Positions 13,159 to 19,349 of a stretch of DNA of 49,363 bases are shown here, piece by piece. The stretch's first letter is position 1. Every line of letters begins with the position of its first letter. The translations under genes were made by a program, and so were the position numbers. The stretch spans positions 1 to 49,363 of the IMG/VR virus record IMGVR_UViG_3300038701_002017; one strand, given 5' to 3'. A model generated the notes under the pieces. That model saw nothing but the letters and a program-made list of their open reading frames with translations. It had not been told where the DNA came from and ran no database searches. The stretch comes from a virus.

Positions 13159-13276
13159 GCCTAACCCCAAGCTTTGCGGCTTGCATAGAAGGAATTAGAT
13201 ATGAGTGAAGAATTAGAAGTTAAAAATGAAGATGGCGCGAAGTGTGGCAAGTCCGACCAAGGGCGTGTTGTTATGC
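13159..13276 (+). other. attC site 8, long form
   Basis: R'' GCCTAAC (13159-13165) and R' GTTATGC (13270-13276) are 118 bases end to end. The arms GGCTTGC and GCAAGTCC pair. The loop contains a ribosome site and ATG at 13201 in frame with the next gene. Confidence 0.7.
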
Positions 13277-13488
13277 GCCATAAGCACGACTGTAGTAAAT
13301 GCACCCCTTTGGGTATTTTTGAAGATTACGACCTTTATTACTGCGACAGTACAGAGACTACATTAATTGCGAGATTTGGTGAAGACGGGGATTATAAGAG
13401 CGGACTTTGTTCCGGTGAAACTGGAATAGATCCTGTTTTGGCTATTGCTTACCACATGGCGAGAGCTAAGAAATTAATTGACGCATAA
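13201..13488 (+). CDS. Cassette 9 protein, started inside attC site 8
   Basis: AAGGA lies seven bases before the ATG at 13201, inside the upstream attC loop. The cassette proper begins at 13271, where TTATGCG gives an in-frame ATG at 13273. From there the protein is MRHKHDCSKCTPLGIFEDYD, with LYYCD and a helical tail (AIAYHMARAKKLIDA). The D-C-x-x-C...DLYYC...ARFG pattern recurs in small phage proteins of unknown role. The 24 extra N-terminal residues are encoded by the recombination site, the second case of this in the array. Confidence 0.65.
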   Translation: MSEELEVKNEDGAKCGKSDQGRVVMRHKHDCSKCTPLGIFEDYDLYYCDSTETTLIARFGEDGDYKSGLCSGETGIDPVLAIAYHMARAKKLIDA

Positions 13489-13530
13489 CCCGCACAACAC
13501 CGGCTTGTCCGGTGCTTGTGCTTGTTATGC
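13483..13530 (+). other. attC site 9
   Basis: R'' GCATAAC (13483-13489) and R' GTTATGC (13524-13530). GCACAACACCGG and CCGGTGCTTGTGC form a near-perfect stem around a five-base loop. This is the clearest site of the series. Confidence 0.9.
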
Positions 13531-13541
13531 TTTTTATTTGC

Positions 13542-13569
13542 TTGACTTGTTACGGTATTGCGTTACACT
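13542..13569 (+). promoter_or_regulatory. Promoter inside cassette 10
   Basis: TTGACT (13542-13547), 16-base spacer, TACACT (13564-13569). The expected start of transcription falls at or one base before the ATG at 13577, implying a leaderless message. Confidence 0.6.
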
Positions 13570-13576
13570 ATTCCCC

Positions 13577-13852
13577 ATGATTGAGAAAAAACAGTGTGAA
13601 AACAAAGAATGCGGCAAAGACTTTTACGGCACCAAGCGTGCTAAGTTTTGCAGCGATAAATGCAGAGTGACAAACTGGAGAAATACTATGAAAAAACGCA
13701 AAGTTGAATACACAATTTATGGTGAAAACGATGCGGTGCTAAAGCAAGGTGAATGCTTTGCGAGATATGGTGAATATGAAATGCAGGATATTTGTGACCA
13801 CGCTAATATTGATTTTGACGACGTGTGGAGTATGACAACTACCAACACATAA
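13577..13852 (+). CDS. Cassette 10: zinc-finger protein with own promoter
   Basis: The N-terminus has C-x-x-x-x-C followed by FCSDKCR (about residues 7-30), a small zinc finger like those in DUF2116-type proteins. The remainder is a beta-rich domain with VEYTIYGENDAVLKQGE and an acidic C-terminal part. An internal ATG at 13688 could start a second product. No ribosome site precedes the first ATG, which fits the leaderless promoter just upstream. Cassettes with private promoters often carry genes needing constant expression, such as antitoxins, but no toxin partner is seen. Confidence 0.65.
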   Translation: MIEKKQCENKECGKDFYGTKRAKFCSDKCRVTNWRNTMKKRKVEYTIYGENDAVLKQGECFARYGEYEMQDICDHANIDFDDVWSMTTTNT

Positions 13853-13894
13853 CCCCAAGCACAACGGCTCGTCCGTTGATGCGCCTTGTTAGGT
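13847..13894 (+). other. attC site 10
   Basis: R'' ACATAAC (13847-13853) and R' GTTAGGT (13888-13894). CAAGCACAACGG pairs with CCGTTGATGCGCCTTG. It is closely similar to site 0. Confidence 0.85.
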
Positions 13895-13922
13895 GCATTT
13901 ATTAACTGAAGAGGAAAACGAG

Positions 13923-14132
13923 ATGCTAATGTATGATGATGAAAGAGAAATAAAATATTACAACAACGATATTGCACAAGAAACAGTTTCAGTCGGTAAG
14001 GACGGTGTCACTAAAATCGAAGTTTACAAAGAGCACGGCAATGGTGACTTTATACCGTACTTAGCTGTTTGGAAGGGTAATGTTTTATTTATGAGAACCG
14101 CGGCAATAGGAAAAGAAATAGTATACGCCTAA
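13923..14132 (+). CDS. Cassette 11: small beta-rich protein
   Basis: GAGG lies about nine bases before the ATG at 13923. The 69-residue product is predicted beta-rich (IKYYNNDIAQETVSVGKDG, then TKIEVYKEHGNGDFIPYLAVW), ending in ...IGKEIVYA. A GTG at 13893 could extend it by ten residues into the core box. No family recognised. The stop lies within the R'' box. Confidence 0.65.
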   Translation: MLMYDDEREIKYYNNDIAQETVSVGKDGVTKIEVYKEHGNGDFIPYLAVWKGNVLFMRTAAIGKEIVYA

Positions 14133-14221
14133 CCTTTGCGTTAAGCGGTGAGTGAAAGTGGCGAAGCCAACTGTAACGAATCCGACGACCAAAGGGAGTG
14201 AATTTAAACGCGTTGTTAGGC
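14127..14221 (+). other. attC site 11
   Basis: R'' GCCTAAC (14127-14133) and R' GTTAGGC (14215-14221), 95 bases. Inner arms GCGTTAA and TTTAAACGCG pair near the ends. Confidence 0.75.
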
Positions 14222-14261
14222 GGTTTTGTCTGGCAATTTAATCAAAGAAAGAGGAAATACA

Positions 14262-14486
14262 ATGGATAATCAACACAAGAAAATTAAAGGCTACCGCGAT
14301 TTAAGTCAAGCTGAGATTGATGCTATGAACGCGGTTAAAACGAAAGCCGAAGAGGTTGGTGTTTTAATCGAAGAGCTACAAAGCAATAAACAGTTAGATC
14401 AACGATGGGTTGCTGTAGCTAAAACGGATTTACAAAAAGGCTTTATGGCTGCTGTGCGCGCTGTAGCACAACCAGAGAGTTTTTAA
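14262..14486 (+). CDS. acb2: Cassette 12: Acb2-like anti-CBASS cyclic nucleotide sponge
   Basis: The 74-residue helical protein fits the Acb2/Tad1 hairpin family: [19 protein letters not shown] at the N-terminus, [19 protein letters not shown] in the middle and [10 protein letters not shown] at the end. Acb2 proteins bind the cyclic nucleotides made by CBASS (and some related systems) and so stop abortive infection. Tyr11 and Lys26, which I recall as ligand-contacting residues in the studied Acb2, are present at the same numbers. GAGG precedes the ATG. It shares its cassette with the next gene, three bases downstream. Confidence 0.85.
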   Translation: MDNQHKKIKGYRDLSQAEIDAMNAVKTKAEEVGVLIEELQSNKQLDQRWVAVAKTDLQKGFMAAVRAVAQPESF

Positions 14487-14489
14487 GTT

Positions 14490-14693
14490 ATGGCTACTGG
14501 TGATAAAGCTAGGATGCTGCAAAAGTTTGGCGAAGAGCTTTGCAAGGTTGCTAATGACCGAACAAGATTGCAAATAGCTTTCGAGAAAACGTTAAACAAG
14601 CTTGGTTTGCCAGATAGCCAAATAAATAAAATAGTAAAAGATGTCAGGGCGGCTGATTTTGACAGCTTACACAAAACGTTGAAATTGGATTAA
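14490..14693 (+). CDS. Cassette 12: second gene, small helical protein
   Basis: The 67-residue protein is all-helical and basic, with FGEELCKVANDRTRLQIAFE, then LGLPDSQINKIVKDVRAADF. It lies three bases after the Acb2-like gene within the same cassette, so the two move and are expressed together. A role as a partner or second anti-defence factor is inference from linkage. The cassette's nine-base right end CCGCCTAAC exactly complements its left end TTAGGCGG plus the core base. Confidence 0.65.
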   Translation: MATGDKARMLQKFGEELCKVANDRTRLQIAFEKTLNKLGLPDSQINKIVKDVRAADFDSLHKTLKLD

Positions 14694-14695
14694 CC

Positions 14696-14761
14696 GCCTA
14701 ACCTTTAAATTTGCGGTTGAGAGCCGCAGGCGAACAATCCGACAACATTTTGTTGTTATGT
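14696..14761 (+). other. attC site 12
   Basis: R'' GCCTAAC (14696-14702) and R' GTTATGT (14755-14761), 66 bases. TTTGCGGTTGAGAGCCGCAG gives an internal GCGG/CCGC stem, and AACATTTTGTTG lies next to R'. Confidence 0.75.
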
Positions 14762-14782
14762 TTCTACACTAGGAGTTTAAAT

Positions 14783-15196
14783 ATGTGGAGTCCACAAAGA
14801 GAGCTAGTTAAACATGCGGCTATTATTGCCTCTGACAAGCACCCCGAAGGGTACAACAAGCACCAGTTAATAGAGGCTTCGAGGGAGGTGTTTGGTGGTT
14901 TCGGAGCCAACCCTAATAAAAAAGTTAAAACACATGAACAGGCTGCGCATTACTCAAATTACCTTTCTGAGATAGATGGGGGATACCCTAGAGGGCTTAG
15001 TACATGCTTTGCAGTTGGAATATCCGGTAATTGCGGAGTTGATTGTGCTCAGTTTGTTGATGGCTTCTGCGAGACACCTAACTTTGATCTTGATGATGTT
15101 TTAGACACTCACGGCGAAACAGAAGGATTGAAAATAGCTGAGAGTTACGGGGAATTTGAAGACGAGCTTAACGCTCGATTTCCACTAGAAATATAA
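14783..15196 (+). CDS. Cassette 13: hypothetical protein
   Basis: AGGAG lies eight bases before the ATG at 14783. The 137-residue protein begins MWSPQRELVKHAAIIASDKHP, has a glycine-rich stretch (VFGGFGANPN), then CFAVGISGNCGVDCAQFVDGFC with four cysteines, and a very acidic C-terminal region. The cysteine cluster may bind a metal or a cofactor, but no family is recognised. The stop lies in ATATAAC, the left box of the last site. Confidence 0.65.
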   Translation: MWSPQRELVKHAAIIASDKHPEGYNKHQLIEASREVFGGFGANPNKKVKTHEQAAHYSNYLSEIDGGYPRGLSTCFAVGISGNCGVDCAQFVDGFCETPNFDLDDVLDTHGETEGLKIAESYGEFEDELNARFPLEI

Positions 15197-15314
15197 CACT
15201 TGATTCAGGGTCGCCATGTCGCGATATCCGCGATTATTTTTACAAAGCGACTTGATGTCGGTATATCCTGAAAAATATGTCTTGCAAAAATGCGCCCTGA
15301 GTGATAAGTTTTAG
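15191..15314 (+). other. attC site 13, long form and right edge of the array
   Basis: The left box is ATATAAC (15191-15197), and the most likely right box is GTTTTAG (15308-15314). Outer arms ACTTGATTCAGGG and CCCTGAGTGATAAGT pair imperfectly. The 124-base length equals that of site 4. The right box departs from consensus, as expected where cassette DNA meets phage DNA. Confidence 0.5.
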
Positions 15315-15337
15315 CTATTGTGCAACAAATCCCTCAT

Positions 15338-15371
15338 AAGCCCTGACCTCTCACGAGTTCGGGGCTTTTTT
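15338..15371 (+). terminator. Intrinsic terminator before the lysis genes
   Basis: AAGCCCTGA pairs with TCGGGGCTT and is followed by TTTTTT. It closes the early operon with the cassette array and would require antitermination for late transcription from upstream. Confidence 0.7.
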
Positions 15372-15386
15372 ATGCGCGGTGAAAAT

Positions 15387-15833
15387 ATGCTGAAAGCCGT
15401 TTTGGTTCGGATTCACGAAAACGACAAACAAACGCTCGGCAATTTTATTTTGTTCGACGGCACAGATATTGTTTTTAGTTGTAAATCGCTTGAGCTGCCG
15501 AACCATGGCAACGCAGAGTGGATAAGCTGTATCCCTCCCGGCGATTACATTTGCAGACGCCAGCATTCAACAAAGTTCGGTAATCATTTTGCTGTGAGAA
15601 ATCGACAGGGTGGCGAGGTGCCTTGCCGGAAATTCATCCTGATTCACAAGGGCAATTTTCACCGAGACATTCAGGGTTGTATTCTGTTGGGGCGCGACCA
15701 TGTTGACATTGATCTGGACGGGTACAAAGACGTGACCAGCTCAGCGGCGACCATGAACCAGCTTAACAATTCGGTAAATGATCTCCGCTTTGATTTTAGG
15801 ATAACCGACATGACAAGGGGGTTTAATGTCTAA
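15387..15833 (+). CDS. DUF5675 family protein
   Basis: The 148-residue protein has the DUF5675 pattern: a Cys-containing LELP segment, SCIPPGDY near residue 50, then ILIHKGNF and GCILLG. The conserved His-Gly-Asn and Cys residues suggest an enzyme, perhaps acting on the cell wall, and the gene often lies in phage lysis regions. It precedes the holin-like and spanin-like genes here. The ATG at 15387 is preferred over 15372, which lies at the terminator tail. Role as endolysin is unproven. Confidence 0.7.
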   Translation: MLKAVLVRIHENDKQTLGNFILFDGTDIVFSCKSLELPNHGNAEWISCIPPGDYICRRQHSTKFGNHFAVRNRQGGEVPCRKFILIHKGNFHRDIQGCILLGRDHVDIDLDGYKDVTSSAATMNQLNNSVNDLRFDFRITDMTRGFNV

Positions 15834-16029
15834 AGCCATCATGAAACAAAGACTACAATCAAAAACCTACATTTTCGGTGTAGTAATCATGGCGCTCGGC
15901 TTCGCACAGCAAAACATATCAATGCTTGGTGCGTTCTTGGGCGAGTATCAGGGTGCGATTAACTTTGCAATCGGCTTATCAGTTTTAATCTTGCGCGAAT
16001 TAACAAAAGCGCCACTGTCAGAAAAATGA
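15826..16029 (+). CDS. Holin-like small membrane protein
   Basis: The 67-residue product has two hydrophobic segments (about residues 15-33 and 42-58) separated by a short loop, with a basic N-terminus and charged C-terminus, as in class II holins. It overlaps the upstream gene by eight bases and is followed immediately by the spanin pair, the usual lysis order. Holins form holes in the inner membrane that time lysis. Confidence 0.65.
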   Translation: MSKAIMKQRLQSKTYIFGVVIMALGFAQQNISMLGAFLGEYQGAINFAIGLSVLILRELTKAPLSEK

Positions 16030-16268
16030 TAACCAAATTCAAGCTATACGGCGCGGCGATGTTAGCCTTTTTTTTATCGCTACTCACAGCAAAGTACTAT
16101 CAAAGCAAAGCTCGCAAGTATCAAAAAATTGTCGTTAAAGCCAAGGCCGAAGCCGACAACTTAAAAGCGCAACGTAACGCGGCAATCAAACACCAGCAGC
16201 AATATCAAAAAGAGATCGAGGACGCGGTTAAAAATGATTCGTATCTTGATTATTTTGATAAGTCTTAG
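16026..16268 (+). CDS. i-spanin (Rz-like)
   Basis: An N-terminal membrane segment (LYGAAMLAFFLSLLTAKYY) anchors a long charged coiled-coil region rich in Lys, Ala and Gln in the periplasm. Length is 80 residues. The gene overlaps the lipoprotein gene downstream in another frame, the classic Rz/Rz1 arrangement. Together they span the periplasm and fuse the inner and outer membranes at lysis. Confidence 0.75.
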   Translation: MITKFKLYGAAMLAFFLSLLTAKYYQSKARKYQKIVVKAKAEADNLKAQRNAAIKHQQQYQKEIEDAVKNDSYLDYFDKS

Positions 16269-16461
16269 CGCTTGCTCGACTACCTCAATCATTGTCCCTG
16301 TCGAAATGCCTCCGGCTATGTACGTAGGGACGGTCAAACGATCAAGCATTATTCAGTGTCCAGCCCCGGTGCAGATAGAGGTTTACAAGCACTTAATCAG
16401 GCGCGACCAATATATCCAAACGCTAGTTGATGTCATCGAAGCACACAACGGAAATAATTAA
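16234..16461 (+). CDS. o-spanin (Rz1-like lipoprotein)
   Basis: The 75-residue product begins MIRILIILISLSACSTT, with lipobox LSAC at Cys14 and no lysine beyond it until residue 35. This predicts an outer-membrane lipoprotein with a proline-containing periplasmic part. It starts inside the i-spanin gene, shifted by one frame, with 35 bases of overlap. Confidence 0.75.
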   Translation: MIRILIILISLSACSTTSIIVPVEMPPAMYVGTVKRSSIIQCPAPVQIEVYKHLIRRDQYIQTLVDVIEAHNGNN

Positions 16462-16483
16462 ATGAAACCGGCAGGATTATTAG

Positions 16484-16783
16484 ATGGAAACATTGCACGA
16501 TATTTGGAAAGAGGCACTGCCACTCATTCTAACTACGTTACTTGGTTACGGTATGTTTATGTACAAGCGCAAGTTGCAGAGGTTAGATAAATTGGAAGAA
16601 CGAGTTAGTACTTTAGAGCGACGTGCAGTTATGCGCGAAGATCTTGATAAACGACTCGCAGATGCACAATTGAGTGCGGAACGTAAATACGAGCAAGTTC
16701 ATTCAGAAATTTCGACAACACGTAAAGAGCTTTCAAACCAGTTATCCAAGATTTATGAAATATTAATAGGGGCGAAGCATTGA
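16484..16783 (+). CDS. Membrane-anchored coiled-coil protein
   Basis: One membrane segment (residues 10-27, LPLILTTLLGYGMFMY) is followed by a long charged coiled coil (KLQRLDKLEERVSTLERRAVMREDL and beyond). Proteins of this type are common in phage lysis regions and may be holin-like or scaffold-like, but the role is unknown. Its stop overlaps the TTG start of the next gene. Confidence 0.65.
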   Translation: METLHDIWKEALPLILTTLLGYGMFMYKRKLQRLDKLEERVSTLERRAVMREDLDKRLADAQLSAERKYEQVHSEISTTRKELSNQLSKIYEILIGAKH

Positions 16784-18264
16784 AGCACATACTCACCACC
16801 CTCGCTTTATTACTCTCACTCACAGCTTATGCCGTTGTTAACGGGGTTAATCAGACGTTATCCACTGCAACGCTTGTGCAGTGCAACAACGGCACGATAG
16901 AGCGGAACTGGACAAGCTGCCCGACTGGCTGGAGTGCCGGGCCGATACAGCTAAAGGCCTTCCCCGGCGCAGAGGGCTTTGGGAAAAACTCGGTCGGTGG
17001 GCGAGGCGGGACAGTAATCAAGGTTACAAACCTAAACGACTCGGGAGCAGGTAGTTTTAGAGATGCGGTCATGACTTCTGGAGCGCGTACTGTTGTATTT
17101 GATGTATCTGGAATTATCAATCTCGAATCTCAAATATTTGTTACCGAACCGTACCTAACTATTGCAGGTCAAACGTCACCCGGCGGCGTGATGGTAACAG
17201 GCTATACATTCTATCTTAATACGCACGATGTAATTATTAGACATATGCGATTTAGGGTCGGATCTCACAGAACTGCGTCACCCTATAATGCAAACCCAGA
17301 GACGCTTGATTCATTCGGAATTTGGGGCGATACAGTCCCGGGCGGTTCTAATGATGCCTATAACATTATTCTTGATCATGTATCAATAGGCTGGGGTGTT
17401 GATGAAAGTATTGGTATTTCGTATCGCGCTCATGACATAACAATTCAGCGCTCATCAATCTCTAATTCCTTGTCGCAAGCAGGCCACCCAAGCGGAGAGC
17501 ACAGTAAGGGGATGCTAATAAACGGCGAATTTGGCGGTGCTTCAAATGTTTCTGTTTATCGCAATTTCTTTGCCCATAACGTTGACCGAAATCCCAGAAT
17601 CGGCGGCGTAGAGTATGTTTGGGCAGATATCGTTAACAATGTCGGGTTTAATGGATATCACAATCAAGCTGGTGTCGTTATTGGCGAAAACTCGGGCGCG
17701 AATATTGTTCACAACTTTCTGAAAGCAGGCCCAGATACGACACTCGGAGTGTACGAGGCACACTACATGAACCCGGTTGGTTCTCCATCAGCAATGGTCT
17801 ACATGGAAGGGAACATTGGCGAGAACCGCACGTCACAATCTGATCCCGAATGGGCAATCAGTGATCGCTGGTATCAAACAGCGGCAACTACCGCACTACA
17901 GCGGTTAACGCCGTGGGATACGGCAGGATTTGAGCTACCCATTACCATCTCTAGTGTCGCAATGGCAGACGCAGTTGTGGCCGACGCAGGCGCGACAGTT
18001 CCTATTCGTGACTCTGTTGATCAGCAAAACGTTGATGATTATACCGCCGGAACAGGCACGTACACCCTTAATGTCACATTCCCTGACGACTTCCCAACGT
18101 TCACAACTCCTACACCGCCAACTGACTCAGACAATGACGGAATGGCAGATAGTTGGGAAGCGACAAACGGACTAAATGTTGGAGTTAACGACTCTGCAAC
18201 TGTCGCAAGCGGGGAAGCTTACACAAATATCGAGCGCTACATCAACGAATTGACAGGGAATTAA
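16780..18264 (+). CDS. Pectate lyase-like right-handed beta-helix protein with signal peptide
   Basis: The TTG start follows AGGGGCG. Residues 1-18 form a typical signal peptide (ILTTLALLLSLTAYA). The body has FPGAEGFG, GGRGGTVIKVTNLNDSG, then IRHMRFRVG, ILDHVSIGWGVDE and NVSVYRNFFAHN, the ladder of a family 1-like pectate lyase beta-helix. These cleave alpha-1,4 polygalacturonate. A DSDNDGMADSW calcium-repeat segment lies near the C-terminus (about residue 450). Being exported, it could act on polysaccharide outside the infected cell. A virion depolymerase is the alternative. Confidence 0.8.
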   Translation: MKHILTTLALLLSLTAYAVVNGVNQTLSTATLVQCNNGTIERNWTSCPTGWSAGPIQLKAFPGAEGFGKNSVGGRGGTVIKVTNLNDSGAGSFRDAVMTSGARTVVFDVSGIINLESQIFVTEPYLTIAGQTSPGGVMVTGYTFYLNTHDVIIRHMRFRVGSHRTASPYNANPETLDSFGIWGDTVPGGSNDAYNIILDHVSIGWGVDESIGISYRAHDITIQRSSISNSLSQAGHPSGEHSKGMLINGEFGGASNVSVYRNFFAHNVDRNPRIGGVEYVWADIVNNVGFNGYHNQAGVVIGENSGANIVHNFLKAGPDTTLGVYEAHYMNPVGSPSAMVYMEGNIGENRTSQSDPEWAISDRWYQTAATTALQRLTPWDTAGFELPITISSVAMADAVVADAGATVPIRDSVDQQNVDDYTAGTGTYTLNVTFPDDFPTFTTPTPPTDSDNDGMADSWEATNGLNVGVNDSATVASGEAYTNIERYINELTGN

Positions 18265-18266
18265 CA

Positions 18267-19343
18267 ATGCCTCAAATATCACAGATAGGTTTCGGTACAA
18301 ACGACTACGCTGATCTCCCGTCATGGGAGGCAGGGGAACAAAGCGCAAGCTACGGAGGCGCTCCCCCCGTTGCTGAGCTTTCGGGAAACAATGTATTAAC
18401 AGCTAATTTCCAAATCAGGGATGGGTTTGCAGATGGGGCCATCATCCGAGCAAACACAGGCGAAGAATTTGACGGAAATTTCGGGGGCGCTCACGCGAAG
18501 ATATCAGGGGCGTATAATTTTGATGTTCGCGTAGCGGATGTTGTTGTAGAAGGCATAGAAATCAGTGCCCAAGTGACTAATACAGGGGATACTTTAGACG
18601 GTTTAATATTCACCAACTGTGGACTTAGTAACCAGTTGTTCATAAGCTTGTTGTCTGGCACGATCACTATGAACAACTCTATCATTTGGGATAATAACGA
18701 CACATATAACCGGATAGTGTACATGCAGTCTACTTCCACACTTGTGTTGAGTGCATGTACAGTCATGGGGACAAATGGAGCTGGAAGTGCTGATTATGGA
18801 GCGATATATAACAGGGGCACATCTTCAATAACCATCAACAATACAGCTTCTTACTCAGTCACAGCGAAAGCATACGCAGAACATACGGGAGATTCGCCCA
18901 CTGTTGCAGGTAACTATAACGCAGGCAATGACGCAACGATGCCGGGGGCAAATTCTATTGCAACACTTGGGCAAGACGATTTTGAGGACTTTGCTAATCG
19001 CGATTTCCGAATCAAAAGCACGTCAGAGCTGGTAGGCGCTGGGTCGGGCGGCGGGGATATTGGCGCATTTGTTCAGCAGTCAGCTCCCACGATCACCAAC
19101 ATTGATACTGATAACATCATCGAACAAGGCCAGACAGACGTACAAATTAACACCACAGCTTTTCCGGCTACCGTCACAACTCTAAACGATATTGTCGTGG
19201 GGGGTACTTCTGACGGATCAACGATTACTGGCGGTACGTCGATGCTAAACCAGCGGTGGAACGGAGGACAGCCGTTATTTGATGCCCCGGCAGGATTGAC
19301 GATTGGCACTACGTTTGACGCTCACGTTGACTTTACAGAGTAA
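18267..19343 (+). CDS. Beta-helix adhesin-like protein
   Basis: The 358-residue protein lacks a signal peptide. It contains short repeated beta strands with Asn/Thr/Ser ladders (TNTGDTLDGLIFTNCGL, TITMNNSIIWDNNDTYN) up to about residue 260, and a separate beta-rich C-terminal domain from SAPTITNIDTDNIIEQGQ. It starts two bases after the pectate lyase. A virion appendage or surface-adhesion protein is likely. I see no enzymatic motif. Confidence 0.65.
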   Translation: MPQISQIGFGTNDYADLPSWEAGEQSASYGGAPPVAELSGNNVLTANFQIRDGFADGAIIRANTGEEFDGNFGGAHAKISGAYNFDVRVADVVVEGIEISAQVTNTGDTLDGLIFTNCGLSNQLFISLLSGTITMNNSIIWDNNDTYNRIVYMQSTSTLVLSACTVMGTNGAGSADYGAIYNRGTSSITINNTASYSVTAKAYAEHTGDSPTVAGNYNAGNDATMPGANSIATLGQDDFEDFANRDFRIKSTSELVGAGSGGGDIGAFVQQSAPTITNIDTDNIIEQGQTDVQINTTAFPATVTTLNDIVVGGTSDGSTITGGTSMLNQRWNGGQPLFDAPAGLTIGTTFDAHVDFTE

Positions 19344-19349
19344 CGGCTT

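Larger units (their letters stand above)
10477..15314 (+). mobile_element. Integron-type gene cassette array without integrase (CALIN), 13 cassettes
   Basis: Fourteen attC-like sites punctuate this stretch. Each runs from an RYYYAAC-like R'' box overlapping or just behind a stop codon to a GTTRRRY-like R' box just before the next ribosome site, with imperfect inverted repeats between. All sites and genes face rightward. Seven of thirteen cassettes have 5' ends (after G^TT) exactly complementary to their own R'' box across the gene, as expected if each once existed as a closed circle. No intI gene or attI site lies in the window. The array sits inside the phage rightward operon between ssb and the lysis genes, so it is probably transcribed from the early promoter at 4609. 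Confidence 0.9.

Noticed and set aside
13478-13576. Extending the cassette 10 gene upstream through attC site 9
   Set aside because: No ribosome site is present and the promoter lies within this stretch, so the ATG at 13577 is preferred.
14198-14270. Leader peptide in attC site 11 coupled to the Acb2-like gene
   Set aside because: The GTG overlaps its own ribosome-like sequence, so initiation is unlikely.
10477-15314. Ordinary phage moron genes with terminator hairpins between them
   Set aside because: The hairpins lack T-runs, whereas the RYYYAAC and GTTRRRY boxes recur and cassette ends are complementary across genes, which moron terminators would not show.
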